Position numbers and translations under genes: made by a program. This document shows, in pieces, positions 1-10,707 of a stretch of DNA of 64,000 bases. The stretch is from Apus apus (Eukaryota > Chordata > Aves > Apodiformes > Apodidae), in assembly GCF_020740795.1 (NCBI RefSeq), contig NC_067291.1, positions 16,711,780-16,775,779 of the forward strand. The letters run 5' to 3'. Positions within the stretch are counted from its first letter, which is position 1. Each line of letters starts with the position of its first letter. The notes below the pieces were generated by a model. That model was not told the origin of the DNA, made no database searches, and saw nothing but the letters and a program-made list of their open reading frames with translations.

Positions 1-691
1 TGATTTAAAAAAAAAAACAACAACAAAACAAGCAAAGTGAACTTTTGTAATTCGAATTGGGTTCCACATAGTTCATCATGAATTGTTATTAAACTCCTCT
101 ATCTGTTTGTATATTTGCAAGCCCTTTGTATTATAATAATTGTTGATATTTTCCCTTTTTAAAAAATACCATTGAAATCAGCATGACAAAATAACACTGT
201 TGGCACTTATAGATAACGTGATTGATTCAGTATCTTAGAGTTTACAGTTTTGTGTTTAAAAAAAAACTGAAGGTTTTTTTTTTTTTTTAAGTGCAACATT
301 TCTGTATACTGTAAAAGTTATAATAACTGAACTGTTTGGTCGAGTCTTTGTGTGTTATATTCCAAGGAAAATTGAAAGTATTCAGAAATTAAAATATTAT
401 TTGATATCTGAAACTTGTTTGGCTGTCATAAATGTCTTTCAGAAACCACATTACTTCTCTATAGTTTGCAGTCATTTAAGTCCCTAGGCGATTGATTTGT
501 TTACTTGTCACAGTAAGTTTGTAGCAGATGTATTGTAGTGTATTTACCTGTTTAATTCCGGGATGGGGGCGGAGGACTTAAGTTCGTGGTTTATCTCTGG
601 TTTTAGGAAGTGCTATGCTGAAATGGTAAACCATCACCCCCCATTCATCTAATCCTCCTGTTAATTAAAAATGGATTTTCTGGGGGAAATT

Positions 692-730
692 AAAAAAAAA
701 AAAAAAAGGCAAAAAAAAAAAAAAAAAGGC
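692..730. repeat. Tandem poly(A)-GGC repeat
   Basis: Two consecutive units, A16 then GGC and A17 then GGC, lie inside the presumed 3' UTR. The second unit looks like a simple tandem duplication of the first. Length is likely polymorphic. Confidence 0.9.
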
Positions 731-897
731 CCTTATTTTTGTCACACTTAAGTGCCTGCGTAGGAAAGGTATTGTTGTGAAAAAGTATTAGAAATCTGGA
801 GATCAGTATCTATTTTATGATCAGAATGGGGCGAAAAATCTTTTGTAAATGTCTGACATAGGCGCACAAGATCATTCAAGCAAGGTAATAGCAGTAT

Positions 898-905
898 TGT
901 AAATA
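898..905 (+). promoter_or_regulatory. Pumilio-response element (TGTAAATA)
   Basis: The octamer matches the PUM consensus TGTANATA on the presumed mRNA strand. PUM proteins bind such sites in 3' UTRs and usually lower mRNA stability or translation. It functions only if the UTR call is right. Confidence 0.45.
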
Positions 906-1044
906 CAGGTCAGTTGTTTGCAATGAGTTTTCTTTAAGTACGTGTGATTTTTTATAATACTCCGTAGTTGCCATCTATCGTTGTCATTGAGAGGTCTTCA
1001 AATGGAGTGGCTTTAGCTTCTAGCACTGAGGAGTCGGTTTTTAA

Positions 1045-1052
1045 TGTATATA
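1045..1052 (+). promoter_or_regulatory. Pumilio-response element (TGTATATA)
   Basis: This is the strongest form of the PUM consensus. It lies about 140 bases after the first site on the same strand, a spacing that could allow joint repression of the same transcript. Confidence 0.5.
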
Positions 1053-1433
1053 TACTCGCGAGTGGATTCTTTTCGTTTCTTTTTAACCTTAGACTGTGAA
1101 AGCATGACCACAGGTCAGCTCCATGTTTTCCAGCTGGGATGTATGTCCGTATGTATGCTGCATACATACAAGCCTAGGCGTACATGCATCTCCCCTGGGT
1201 GGCTCCAGGGCCCTCTCTGGCAGCCCTGGCACAGGCACAGCTCCCAGGGATGCGCTGGGGACCTGCCTGGGCCAGGGGCACAGGACCGGACGCACCGTTT
1301 GTGAATTTAGAGCTATCCCGGGCAGGCAAAACAAACAAACAAACCCCAACCCACAAACCCAAACCCAAAACCACCCACCAAATCTGAAGGAAGGCGAGAT
1401 GATGTGGTTTTGCAAGGGGTTGAGATGTTGTTT

Positions 1434-1450
1434 TGTGTGTGTGTGCGTGT
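1434..1450. repeat. (GT)n microsatellite, interrupted
   Basis: A short GT run with one GC interruption in the presumed 3' UTR, followed by a T-rich and CT-rich stretch to about 1490. Confidence 0.85.
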
Positions 1451-1756
1451 CATTTATTTTTTTTTCTCTCTCTCCCCCTACCCGCCCTCCCCTTGGTCTA
1501 TAGCAGATGCTTTGTATGTGAAAGCTTGCAATTTTGTTCTTGTCTGAGGCTTCCCCCTCTCCCTTTTTACCACCCGTAACTACACCATGTTGTGGTTTCA
1601 CAAAAAGAGAGAGAGGGAGGGAGAGAGATCATTCTGTAAAGTCGATTAAACCCTGATCCTTAGTGTGTTCCAGTTAGACACATCTGTACTGGGGGCTGAG
1701 GGGCGTATGACTGTGAATTTGAGCAGAGTTTTACATCTGAATCATGACTCCTTTTC

Positions 1757-1792
1757 TATAAATATATAAATATATATAAATATATAAATATA
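1757..1792. repeat. TATAAATA-type AT-rich tandem repeat
   Basis: Thirty-six bases made only of A and T, with repeated TATAAATA units of slightly varying length. It lies about 170 bases before the putative polyadenylation signal. In RNA it would be a very U/A-rich, weakly structured region. Confidence 0.9.
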
Positions 1793-1964
1793 CTATTATT
1801 GCAGGGGATTGCTGACCTCTAGATTTAGCTTTTTCTATTGCAAGTGCTATCCATGTGAGTGTGTGTGTGTGAAGTTTTTATGCTTACTAAGAACACAGGA
1901 TCTTGACTTGTTTGTTTTGTGTTAGTTTATTGTAAACAACCATTTGTTGTAAATTGTTATTGGC

Positions 1965-1970
1965 ATTAAA
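1965..1970 (+). terminator. Putative polyadenylation signal (ATTAAA)
   Basis: ATTAAA is the second most common vertebrate poly(A) signal. T-rich downstream sequence (around 2000-2025) follows at the spacing expected for a cleavage site near 1985-1995. I take this as the most likely end of the upstream gene. The AATAAA at 2113-2118 is a possible distal alternative. Confidence 0.5.
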
Positions 1971-2112
1971 TTATAATTTATGATTTTCAAATCCAAAACA
2001 TTCTCTGCTTTTTATGTTTTAAAGCCTGTAAGCTATCTCTGTATTTATAAGTTTCTTGCAGCGAGCTTTGGTTCACAGAGAATAATAGTAAACAGAAAAT
2101 GCACCAGGGTTA

Positions 2113-2118
2113 AATAAA
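2113..2118 (+). terminator. Possible distal polyadenylation signal (AATAAA)
   Basis: A canonical hexamer about 150 bases past the first signal, immediately followed by a CA repeat rather than a clear GT/T-rich element. Its use is therefore less certain. Confidence 0.3.
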
Positions 2119-2120
2119 AA

Positions 2121-2151
2121 CACACACACACGCACGCACACACACACACAA
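2121..2151. repeat. (CA)n microsatellite
   Basis: About 15 CA units with two CG interruptions, directly after the AATAAA hexamer. Confidence 0.95.
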
Positions 2152-2354
2152 GCCCCATGTATAGATGTTTGGAATGCTCAGAGGAGGATTTGTTTAGGGA
2201 CTTCAGTTAGTTTTAAGTTTATAGCATTTAAAGAAAGTTTTTCTTTTCATGCTGAGTTAGAACAAAAGATCTATCCAAAGATTGAATTGGACAAAAGAGC
2301 AGGGTTGGGATCGAGAAGCTTGTTCTATGTGGAACTGAGGAGATCTTTTTTAAA

Positions 2355-2386
2355 GGGGGGGGGGGGGGAAGGAAAAAAAAAAAAAA
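2355..2386. repeat. G14 and A14 homopolymers
   Basis: A run of 14 G, then AAGG, then 14 A, just before the CpG island. Such runs are prone to sequencing and assembly error. Confidence 0.95.
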
Positions 2387-2449
2387 GCTGCTAAACATGG
2401 CGACTCTTTCCCTTTAAGCCTCTAATATATTTTTTTTTTCCTTGCGGTT

Positions 2450-2467
2450 CCCCCCCCCCCCCCCCCC
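2450..2467. repeat. C18 homopolymer
   Basis: Eighteen C in a row at the leading edge of the CpG island. Confidence 0.95.
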
Positions 2468-3220
2468 TTCCTTCCCAACCCTCCCTTTTATTTTATTTTT
2501 CTTTAATCTGCTCTTAGTTCTCTCTATTCCTTTCCCACCCCCCACCCCTGCCACCGGCGCGGGGACTGGAGGGGAAAGACCCAAAGGCGACCCGGAACGA
2601 CAGCGAAAGCTGCAGAGCCGCCCGCGGTGCCAAACCACATCTCGGGAAAGGTCTTCTTCAACCCCCCTAACCCCGCTTCCCTTCCTCCTCCTCCTCCTCC
2701 TCCTCTTCCCTCCCCGCCGTCGCTCTCCCAAACCTTCCCCGACCCCCTGGGGGAGAGCGGCGGGGAGGGGGGGGGGGCCCGCCCGCGCTGTGCGTGCGCG
2801 GGGCGCGGAGGGGGCGCGGAGAGGAGGCGTCTCTCCCAAGTTCAGACAAAAGCGGAGGGTTGGGGCGAGAGGAGGTGCTTGGCGGGCGGTGCCAGCCCGC
2901 GTGTGGGGCTGGCGGGGCCGGGCCAGGCAGCGCCCGCAGCCCGCGGGGCTCGCCCGTGGGGCCGCGCAGCCGGCGGCCCGGGAAGGGGCTGGGGGGGGGG
3001 GTGGGGGGGAAGGAAAGGAGAGGGGGAAGAGGGGGATGTGAGATGGTGGTTGGTGTTGGTGGGTGGATGGATGAGGAGGGGGGGGGGGGGGTTAGTGGGG
3101 GGGGAGGCGCGGAGCGTTGCGCGGCCGCGGGGGCGACGCGTGGGAAAGTCCGCGGCGGGGTCCGATGAGCTCAGCCAACATGGCGTCCCCGGCCCTGCTC
3201 GCTCCGCGCCCTGCGGAGCC

Positions 3221-3247
3221 GGGGCGGGGGCTGGGGCTGGGGGGGGG
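3221..3247 (+). other. G-quadruplex motif
   Basis: Four runs of at least four G (4, 5, 4 and 9) are separated by only one or two bases. Short loops of this kind predict a very stable quadruplex on the + strand. It sits inside the CpG island, some 40 bases after the second CATGGCG motif. Confidence 0.7.
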
Positions 3248-3258
3248 TCCGGCCTTTC

Positions 3259-3305
3259 CACACACACACACACACACACACACCCCCCACCACCACCACC
3301 ACCAC
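3259..3305. repeat. (CA)n followed by (CAC)n microsatellite
   Basis: About 12 CA units run into a C-rich joint and then six CAC/ACC triplets. It is a compound simple repeat within the island. Confidence 0.95.
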
Positions 3306-3560
3306 TAACCCCCTTCCCTTCCCACCTCCGCGCAGGGTCCCCGCGGTGGGAAGCGGTCGGGGGGCTGCCGGGCCGGGCAGAGTTGCCGGGCCGGGGCCGG
3401 CGGGTGTATCTTCCCCCGGAGCCGGGATCCCATCTGCATGTCAATGACCTGTGGAAGCATCTCCCCAGTGCGGGCGCGGCTCAGTGGCCATTGAAGCGGA
3501 GTCAGACCTACCCCCGGGGTGTTAGATTTAGGGTTTGCGCCTGCAGAGACAGCGGGATCC

Positions 3561-3763
3561 TCGGGAAGGTGCCTTCAAAAAAAAAAAAAACAAACCACAA
3601 AACAAACAACAAGCAACAAGAAAAAGCCAAAGGGAAAAGAGAAAGGGAGGAAAGGGGAAGGAGAAAAAGGATATTGGGGGGTGGGGGGATGTTTCGAGGC
3701 GCTCCGTACCCTCCGCCGCTGATAACGAGCTGGATGTGGAAATGGAGATGGATTTTATTTTTA

Positions 3764-3794
<31 letters not shown>

Positions 3795-3899
3795 AATTAA
3801 AACTTTAGTGGGTCCTGGGGATCGCGCTCGCTTCGCTTTGCTTTGTAGAATGGAAAGAGATACACGGAGAAATGCAGGCCTTGTCAGGATTTATTGAAG
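3561..3899. other. Low-complexity purine-rich then T-rich stretch
   Basis: A14 at 3577-3590 leads into an A/C/G-rich tract to about 3690, and T18 lies at 3777-3794. I see no gene, promoter or conserved-looking block here. Confidence 0.7.
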
Positions 3900-4610
3900 T
3901 TGGGTTTAAAAAACGTGCTTCAGATGATTTTTCCCATTTTCTCAGATTTCAAAGGCTCCCCGCAGTGCGGCTGCCTAATTAATGGTGAAATTCAACTAAA
4001 TCTAATTATGCAGTAATTTTAAAGCAGTTAGTCCTGGGCGCTGCTTTGTAATAGGAACCTAGTTTTTAAAGTTTGCTTAATGTGTTGGTTTAGGGAGCTG
4101 GGGAGGAGAGGGGTGTAAGAGACAGAGCTGGAGGGCTGGGTTTTTTCCCTCTTCCCCCCCTCCTTTTTTTCCCCTTTCGCAAAGAAATGCAAAATTTAAA
4201 CCCAAAACACCCAGCGAAAGGCAAGGAGAGAGGCTGTGTTATCCATCGCCTGTGATACGGGTATTGAGTGAGAAACACCAGCGAAAGTGTAAATAACACA
4301 GTAGTTAATAGGGACCATAAAGGTATTCCTGGCCTGTGGATTTCCAAGTGCCAAGCTGTTTTGGAGAGGATCTTGAATCCTGCGGTAATAAAGGGGCAAC
4401 GGAGACACACAGCGTCTCTTCTTGGGAAATAGAAACCAGATTTCTGCTATTGAACATCTATTGTCATTAAGAGGAGAGGCTTGTGCTCGCGAAGTTATAA
4501 ATCTTATCACCCTTTTGATAACACAGTTGTAATCAGTTAGCATCGCATTCAAACCCAATTGTAAAACTGCCTAATTTAATATGTCATACATGTCATTAAA
4601 ACTTTATTTT
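3900..4610. promoter_or_regulatory. Candidate conserved non-coding element pair
   Basis: Two complex AT-rich blocks (about 3910-4085 and 4200-4610) flank a pyrimidine stretch. They carry several homeodomain cores (CTAATTAATG, TCTAATTATG) and two close GATA-type sites (CTTATC near 4502 and TGATAA near 4516). The texture is that of developmental enhancers. Conservation is inferred, not shown. Confidence 0.4.
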
Positions 4611-4623
4611 TCCCCCTTCTCTC

Positions 4624-4707
4624 TTTTTTTTTTTTTTTTTTTTGTTGTTGCCTCTCTCTACCCATCCCTGTCCCCCATCCCCCCTGCTCCCCCCCCCCCC
4701 CCCCCCC
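4624..4707. repeat. T20 and C19 homopolymer tracts
   Basis: T20 at 4624-4643 and C19 at 4689-4707 are joined by C/T-rich sequence. Together they form a pyrimidine-rich segment of about 80 bases. Confidence 0.95.
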
Positions 4708-4739
4708 ATCCCTACCCCACCTCCCCTAAGTAAAATGTC

Positions 4740-6880
4740 AACAGATCTGGCGTGGTAACGTGGAGCGGGGAGAGCTCGGGGTGGCTGAGCGGCTCGGGGG
4801 GCGAGCCCGCTGCTCCTGAAGAGGGTTTGCCTGCTTCCCATCTAGGTAATCGGAAGCGTTTCTATCATATTAGAAAAAGTTTAGGGGAGAAAAAAAAAAT
4901 ATAAAAATAGAGGGGGGGGGGGTGGGAAGCAAAGGAGAGGAGAATGAAATCCTTCTCTTTCCTTCACAATTGCAATCGCTCAATGAAGTTCTTTGAAAGA
5001 AACTTGTCTTATGATTAGCTAAGCAAACACATCTGCTTTCCTAGTTTGGGTTTAGCTAATTATCAAAACAAAGAGGTCGTTTCTTCTTCTACCTTGCTGG
5101 AAAGAAGATGTTATTTCAGGAGTCCTGTCCCTCCTCCACCCCTCATACACACACACACGCACACACACAGCCCCCATCCCAGCCCTTCCCAGGGAAGCAC
5201 CACGCTCGTTTTATTGGGATTACCGATGGGGAAATGAGTTTGCGCACTTCTCTTCCTAATGTTAAGCTTTATCATTACCTTCCTTGGAACAATATTTTTC
5301 CAACCAAATGTCCCTGCGGCAGGGCGGAGGGTGGAGGTGGGGTGGGAAGGGGAAGGAAGGCAGAAGGTGGTTTTGAATTGCGGACCAACTTCGCAGCTAT
5401 TTGAATCAAGGCTGCACTCGGTTGATTTTAGTTGACAGAGCGTGTGTTGAAGCTGAACTCTATAATTTGCACTTCTGTTCTTTTATTAGAGTTGGACAAC
5501 GAACTAATGAGCTTTCCCCCAGCACAGTGTCACTTGTATTTATTTTCTTTTGGAAACTTTTAGATAGAAGAAGTGTTCTTGGAGAAGGGCAGAGGTGGGG
5601 GGAAGGTTTTGCCTGGGTGTTTTGGGGGTTTTTTCCCTTTTTTTTTTTTTTTTTTTCCTTCCCCTGGAGGTGCGGGAATCAGCTCTGTGTTTGTGTGGAT
5701 GTGTGTGTCCCCGTCCCCCGCGAAAGGCGACCCACGGTATAGATGGGTATTAGAGGAGGATAAGCTCCGAGCTAGATGTGAAATCCGGGCGATGCTGTCC
5801 TTGGCGTGACTCGGATGGTGGGAAGATAACGCAGAGGTGATCCCCGCAAGACACCCGGAAAAAAAAAAATAAATTAAAAAAAATAAAAACAAACAAAAGA
5901 AATCATTACTTCTAATCATTGCTCCTATGGTGGAGGCTCCGCGGTGCGGGCGCGGTGCGGAGCGAGGGGCGATGAGCGGCGCTAACCCGAATTTGATCAG
6001 ATCTCTGCAGGAGCGGATTAACTTTACAAAAGCAGAAGGTGGCTTTTAACGTGTACCTGGGGGAAGTTGGAGTAAGGGATTTTTTTAAAGAAAAATATAA
6101 AGTTGTGTGTGTGTGTATAGACATATACAAAAGAGAGAGGGAGAAAAAGCCCAGAGGAAGGGTTTCCAGACACAAAACACAGAGCGAAATGTTTGTCACT
6201 CCGTGCCCACCAAAGCATGAAACTGCATACATTGCTCGGAGCCTGCTCTGTCCCTGTGAGTCGTGAGATATTTTGAATTTTGATTCCAGTGTGTTTCCTT
6301 TGAACTGGGCCTTTCGGTTTATTAAGGCAGGAAGAGGAACTCAGCAATCCTCTTTGAAACACGCTTGGTTTAACTATTTTTACACAAGTTTGCCCAGGTC
6401 CCTGGAGATTCTCCAGTTGAAGAAGATTGAAATTAGAGTTAAAAGCTGACGGGGGGGGTAGGGGGGGGATATGGGGGTGGAGGGTGAGTGTGAAAGAGGG
6501 TGATGGATCTATTGTAAACGCTCTCCTGTATTCTGATTGTGTTGGTGAACGGAACAGAAATATGCGTCTCCTTGTTTGATCCATAGGCATGAATCTGCGT
6601 CTGTGCGGGTGTATGTCATATACTCTATGTATACATACATACACATGTATAGCCACGATTAATGTTCTGAGAAACACAGCAGAAAAAGCTGGTACTTAGC
6701 GGCCATACGGAAAGGCGCCCACTGACTGTTTCTCAACAGCTTTATTCCCAAACTTTGCCTTTTCTTTTGTTTTCTTTTCTTTACCCCCCCCCCCCTTCTT
6801 GTAAATTGCTGTTAACGTGTGTCTTTATGTTCTGTCTATAACTAGGATGTAATCAGGCGCCCCATGTCTCTCTCTAAAAG
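4740..6880. other. Non-coding stretch with scattered simple repeats
   Basis: No gene is seen. The stretch holds a G11 run near 4912, a CA repeat (5147-5169), T19 (5638-5656), A-rich sequence (5860-5890), a GT run near 6105, G-rich sequence (6449-6485) and C12 (6784-6795). Complex AT-rich patches at about 4930-5060 and 6270-6380 could be regulatory, but I cannot support a specific call. Confidence 0.6.
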
Positions 6881-7110
6881 CATTTAATAAATGTCTATTA
6901 AAGCGCTACAAATGTAAGATAAATTTAGTGGCGCTGCTGTCTCCCTGTATCCAAACGGTAATGATGGATTTATCAACAGGGATTCGCCTTCAGCGCAGTG
7001 AGAGAGATTTACTCAACAAATAAGTGGGAAAAGCACCCACCCAAATACAATCATTTATACGGAAACTGATTTCTTTACAGCACCACAGATTCGAGGGAAC
7101 ATAGCGCTGA
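6880..7110. promoter_or_regulatory. Candidate conserved non-coding element
   Basis: A complex, repeat-free AT-rich block with TTTAATAAATG, ATTAAAGCGC, GTAATGATGGATTTATC and a TTTATACGG-type (CDX/HOX-like) site. It stands out from the low-complexity sequence on both sides. Confidence 0.4.
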
Positions 7111-7820
7111 CTGCCTCTTTCCCCCCCTCTTTTTCTTTTTTGTCCTCCCCTTTTTAACATAATCAGTGGTGCTGGGAGCGTGTGTCTGTCTCTGTTTTGG
7201 GAATGTTTTCCTGCCTATTGCTAGTGGAAGCTCCCAGACTCGATCAAACCCGGATCAATGCCTAATTTCTCAGCATCATCCTCTCTCTTCTCCCCTCCCT
7301 CTCCTTCACTTGTTTATTTTCCTTCAGCCCCCAAATGTCAAAGATATCTGTATTTGGCATGAAGAGTCGCCGAGTTTCGGAGTCGGATGATAAAAGGGGG
7401 GAAATTGTCCCCGAATTATCTGTGTGTCGGTTACTAAAGGCTTGTGAACGGCTCTTCCCGGGCACACCATCCCGGGGAGATCCTGCCTACCTCTGCTGAA
7501 ATTTCTCTCTTGTTTCTTAGCCCTTGCTTTGAACCCTGCCCATTAGCCTGTATGCGAATAAAAGGGATGAACTCAGAAACAACCACCATTCATTGTTGGA
7601 TTCAAGCACTATAAAAAACCACCACAAAAAAAACCCATATATATATATATATATATGACCGAAATGCAGACACATAGCGACCTTAAGATTATTTCCCTTT
7701 CCTAGAAGGTATCTCCTAACCCCAGATTTCTTCCCCACCCCCCTTCCCTGTTCTTATTTCCCCCTTTGACCACATCTTTCTCCGATTCGCCTTGGGAAAA
7801 AAAAAAATTGCATGTGCTGA
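7111..7820. other. Non-coding stretch with an (AT)10 microsatellite
   Basis: The main feature is an AT dinucleotide run at 7637-7656. The rest is pyrimidine-rich and otherwise unremarkable, with no gene seen. Confidence 0.7.
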
Positions 7821-8220
7821 TTTGATGGAGTCCTTTAAACAACGGGCATGCGAGAGCTGTATTCATTCTGAAACATTAACCCTATTTTCTTAATTTCCTT
7901 CCTTTCAAATAGCTGCTCGTATTTTACTATCCTGGATCCCTGATTTAAACATCCGCAGTTCTAGGAGCTTGTTAGATACATCTATATTTTAATTTACTTT
8001 AATTTCGGTATTGTACTTAAACTAACAATAAATAAACCCGATAACTTGTCTTTTCCTTTGCAGAGAGTTTTTTATTCTTCTCTAGAAATTTCATTGAGAT
8101 GTCTCTGTACTTTGTTTGTCAGTTATCTTTGTTCCTTTTAAATAAAGGGCTTTTAAATGGACTTATTGCTCCCAGCGTGGGTTCTTCTCTCTAAATGTTA
8201 GAAAATTGTGCCATCTACCC
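7821..8220. promoter_or_regulatory. Candidate conserved AT-rich element
   Basis: Complex AT-rich DNA with TTTAATTTAC, TTTAATTTCGG and AATAAATAAACCC motifs (FOX and homeodomain types). Inferred from texture alone. Confidence 0.3.
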
Positions 8221-9775
8221 GCTATTCTAAGTACTGTCACACTCAGAGACCTCCAAAGACCTTCCAGCCCCAACTTCAATACAACTGTGTCAAAGGGTGC
8301 CTAGTAGCGAGAGGAGAAAGGTTTGCGTGGATTTTACAGATTTCCAGCCTAAAACGCTCCCTGAAGCGCCAAAATGATCTGCAAAGGTGCAGTTGGCTCC
8401 TTTTGAGGGCTAGTTCTCCGGCCTCAGCTCCAACCCAAGCCTTTGCAGGAACTAATGAAGCCTCCCTGTCTCAGCTACATTGCACTTTCTCTGCAGTGCA
8501 TAGTTTTCCTGCTAATTTTAGACACGAAAAGTGTGGGTGTGCAGGGAAAGAGGGGGGAGGGGGGGCAGTGACTCTTCTTTTTTTTTTTTTTTTTTTTTTC
8601 CTTAAGAGAAATAGTCAGATATTTATAGCCATGGCCTCTAATGATGAAAATATATTGTTGTTAATTGGGGAAAAAAAAAAAAAAAAAGGTTTGCTTTTTG
8701 AGGTTGGTTCTGGCTGATTAGCGAGGGATGCTGCTGGCCGGGATTCCAAGTGAGGGATGAGGAAAACAAAAAATGTATATAAACTTTACGGGCCTTTTAA
8801 TCTCCACCCAAATAGTTTGCACAGTTCTATCCCCTTAGCCGGACTGGAACCTTAGTGATCAGATTTTAAATTATATTTCGAAATCTTTCTTGCTTGTGGG
8901 TAAGTAGAAATAGTTGGAAAGGTGGCTTAGTTTTATACATTTCTTTGCCCCCTAAAAAATAAAACCAGAAGTGTCTTTTAAATCAGTTTAAACGGATTGA
9001 CAGTGTCCAAGTGGAGTTGTATGGTGGAGTTACACGTCTCCGAAATTATTTTTGCACCCCTTAGGAGTATCAGAAGAGAATTGCGAGTGTCGACTGAGTA
9101 TTTATGGGTGGGGGAAAAAACAGTGATACGCTTTATGACTTTTATGACTTGTTTCACACTGTTCGAGAAATGGAGGTTTGAGCAACATACAATTAAAACT
9201 ATATTGCTCTTCGGATAGATTCCAAGAAACTCCAGAATCAATTAGTTTATATTCTTGGATACTTGTTGCTAAATAATAATAATTTAAACATTTCCCAGTG
9301 TGCAAACGGCCAGCCAAGGACAGCTCTGCTCCAGATGTAATTTTTAAGTCCCTGGTACATAGTCCAGACAGGCTGCACAGACTCGCTTCTCCGATTTCTC
9401 ATTGCATTTGTTCCTCTCGAAATACCCAGTCATCCCAGAATCATTTTTCTCTCCTTTTTTTGCCGTGCCTTCCCCCGTTCGTTCCCCTTCGGACTTTTCG
9501 GGCAGCTTCGCGTTGTGATATTTCCTCCCCTCCCGTTTGATTCTTCCCAGGGTCTTTTAACTATTCCGGTGACTATTTCCATTTATCAGGTACTAGGGTT
9601 AAAACTTTATCCTTCGCTACCCTCAAACTACCGCCCCGCAGGCGAAGCCAGATTCAGCCGCTGTTAATACCCAGGTTTAAAGATAATCCTAATTTTGAAA
9701 GCGGCTTCACCAGCCGCTCTCTTCTCTTGATCATAAATTGTTTAGTCATCTAAAGTGCGATCTTTTCCCCTTCCC
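8221..9775. other. Non-coding stretch with T21 and A17 tracts
   Basis: T21 (8579-8599) and A17 (8671-8687) bracket a short complex segment. A complex AT-rich part at about 8780-9330 has the look of enhancer DNA but no decisive motif. No gene is seen. Confidence 0.55.
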
Positions 9776-9799
9776 TTTTTTTTTTTTTTTTTTTTTTTT
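9776..9799. repeat. T24 homopolymer
   Basis: Twenty-four T in a row, preceded by a C/T-rich stretch. Confidence 0.95.
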
Positions 9800-10059
9800 C
9801 CTTGCTCCAGAGCCTTTTCCAAGCCACATTCCTCGGAGCTGGGGGTCCGTGGGAGTGGGGCTGCTCCCACTCTTTGTGGGGTTGGGGCATCCCAAGTCAT
9901 CCCACCGCCCTCCATTTCTTCCTTGGAGGTCATTTTCTGTCCCTATTCTTTGCAAGGTTTATTTTTCTGGACAAGAAAGTCGTCCCCGCTGGTAGATGTA
10001 ATGGGATCCACTCGCAGGTTTTCTTTTCTAAATAATCTAATCTCAGCCAAGAAGTTTCT

Positions 10060-10480
10060 GCCTTAACTCCTGCAACATTACTAGTTAACGACCTCTGGAA
10101 ATTAACTGTACAGTGACCTAAAAATTCACCTTATCAGCTGACAGTTACACTTAACTTTAAAAAGAAACTTGACAAAAAATGGGGCTGGCAAAATCATTTT
10201 TATTTTTATTATTATTAATTAATAATAAAGAACTCCAGGAGAAGCGTATCTTGCAGGAAAAGCCTTAAAAGAGACATTTGACAGCCAGACTAGTTTTACA
10301 TCGGCTCTGAATGAAGCTCAAAGGAGGAGGGAAGGGAAGGGCTGCCATCCAGCAAAGTTTGCTAGACTTTATTCAGATAAAACTCGATCTTTCCCTCGCT
10401 GAAGATAACGGCGCACTTGTACAATAGGAGGCAGGTCAGAGCACATCCCGCTGCCCATATTGTCTCCTGAACCATGGGAA
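10060..10480. promoter_or_regulatory. Candidate conserved element with a 20-bp palindrome
   Basis: A complex AT-rich block around a perfect palindrome at 10209-10228 centred on TTAATTAA, a double homeodomain core. Further ATTAACTG and GTTAACGACC sites lie upstream. The palindrome is exact; the enhancer reading is inferred. Confidence 0.4.
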
Positions 10481-10666
10481 GAACCCTGCTGCCTTCTTCA
10501 GCTGCCTCTTTTTATTATTATTATTTTTTATTTTTCTTATTACCGACTCCTGATAGACCCCTCTTCTCCGCTCTTAGTTTGAACTTCCTCTTCTCTTTAT
10601 AGGAGGACGATTCATTTTGCACTGTCACCATTTCCAGTTCTGTGGGTTTACTGATGTCTTACTTAC

Positions 10667-10707
10667 AAAAAGAAAAAAAAAAAAAAAGAAAAAAAAAAAG
10701 AAAAGGG
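10667..10707. repeat. A-rich purine tract
   Basis: A runs with single G interruptions, about 40 bases of purine on the + strand. Confidence 0.95.

Larger units (their letters stand above)
1..1990 (+). other. Partial 3' UTR of an unidentified + strand gene
   Basis: The stretch has no sustained open frame, is AT-rich, and carries features typical of a long vertebrate 3' UTR. These are AU-rich patches, two Pumilio-type octamers (898-905 and 1045-1052), GT repeats, and an ATTAAA signal near 1965 followed by T-rich sequence. The coding part and the UTR start lie before position 1. The sequence looks complex and non-repetitive between its A/T tracts, as expected for a conserved UTR. What follows is over 60 kb with no recognisable gene but many enhancer-like blocks, which suits a developmental transcription factor. 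A COUP-TF gene is my first lead: NR2F2 ahead of NR2F1, because FAM172A, which lies just beyond NR2F1 in mammals, is not seen here. That name is an impression, not a recognition. ZEB2, SOX11 or MEIS genes are not excluded. Confidence 0.6.
2394..3560. promoter_or_regulatory. Orphan CpG island, possible promoter
   Basis: This block is very G+C-rich with dense CpG, the clearest island in the window. It starts about 400 bases after the presumed 3' UTR end. It holds two CATGGCG motifs (2396-2402 and 3179-3185) that resemble YY1 sites, often found just inside transcription starts of island promoters. It also holds GC boxes and a strong G-quadruplex motif. No convincing coding exon follows; the long frames across it are low-complexity Pro/Gly/Arg translations. 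It may drive a non-coding transcript, act as a Polycomb nucleation site, or be an alternative promoter. Boundaries and base content were judged by eye. Confidence 0.7.

Noticed and set aside
2627..3796. 389-codon + strand frame
   Set aside because: It is a translation of the CpG island and flanking homopolymers, rich in Pro, Gly, Arg, then Lys and Phe. There is no domain, and it runs through (CA)n and T-runs.
6024..6677. 217-codon - strand frame
   Set aside because: Composition follows GT and G-rich low-complexity DNA, and no recognisable motif is present.
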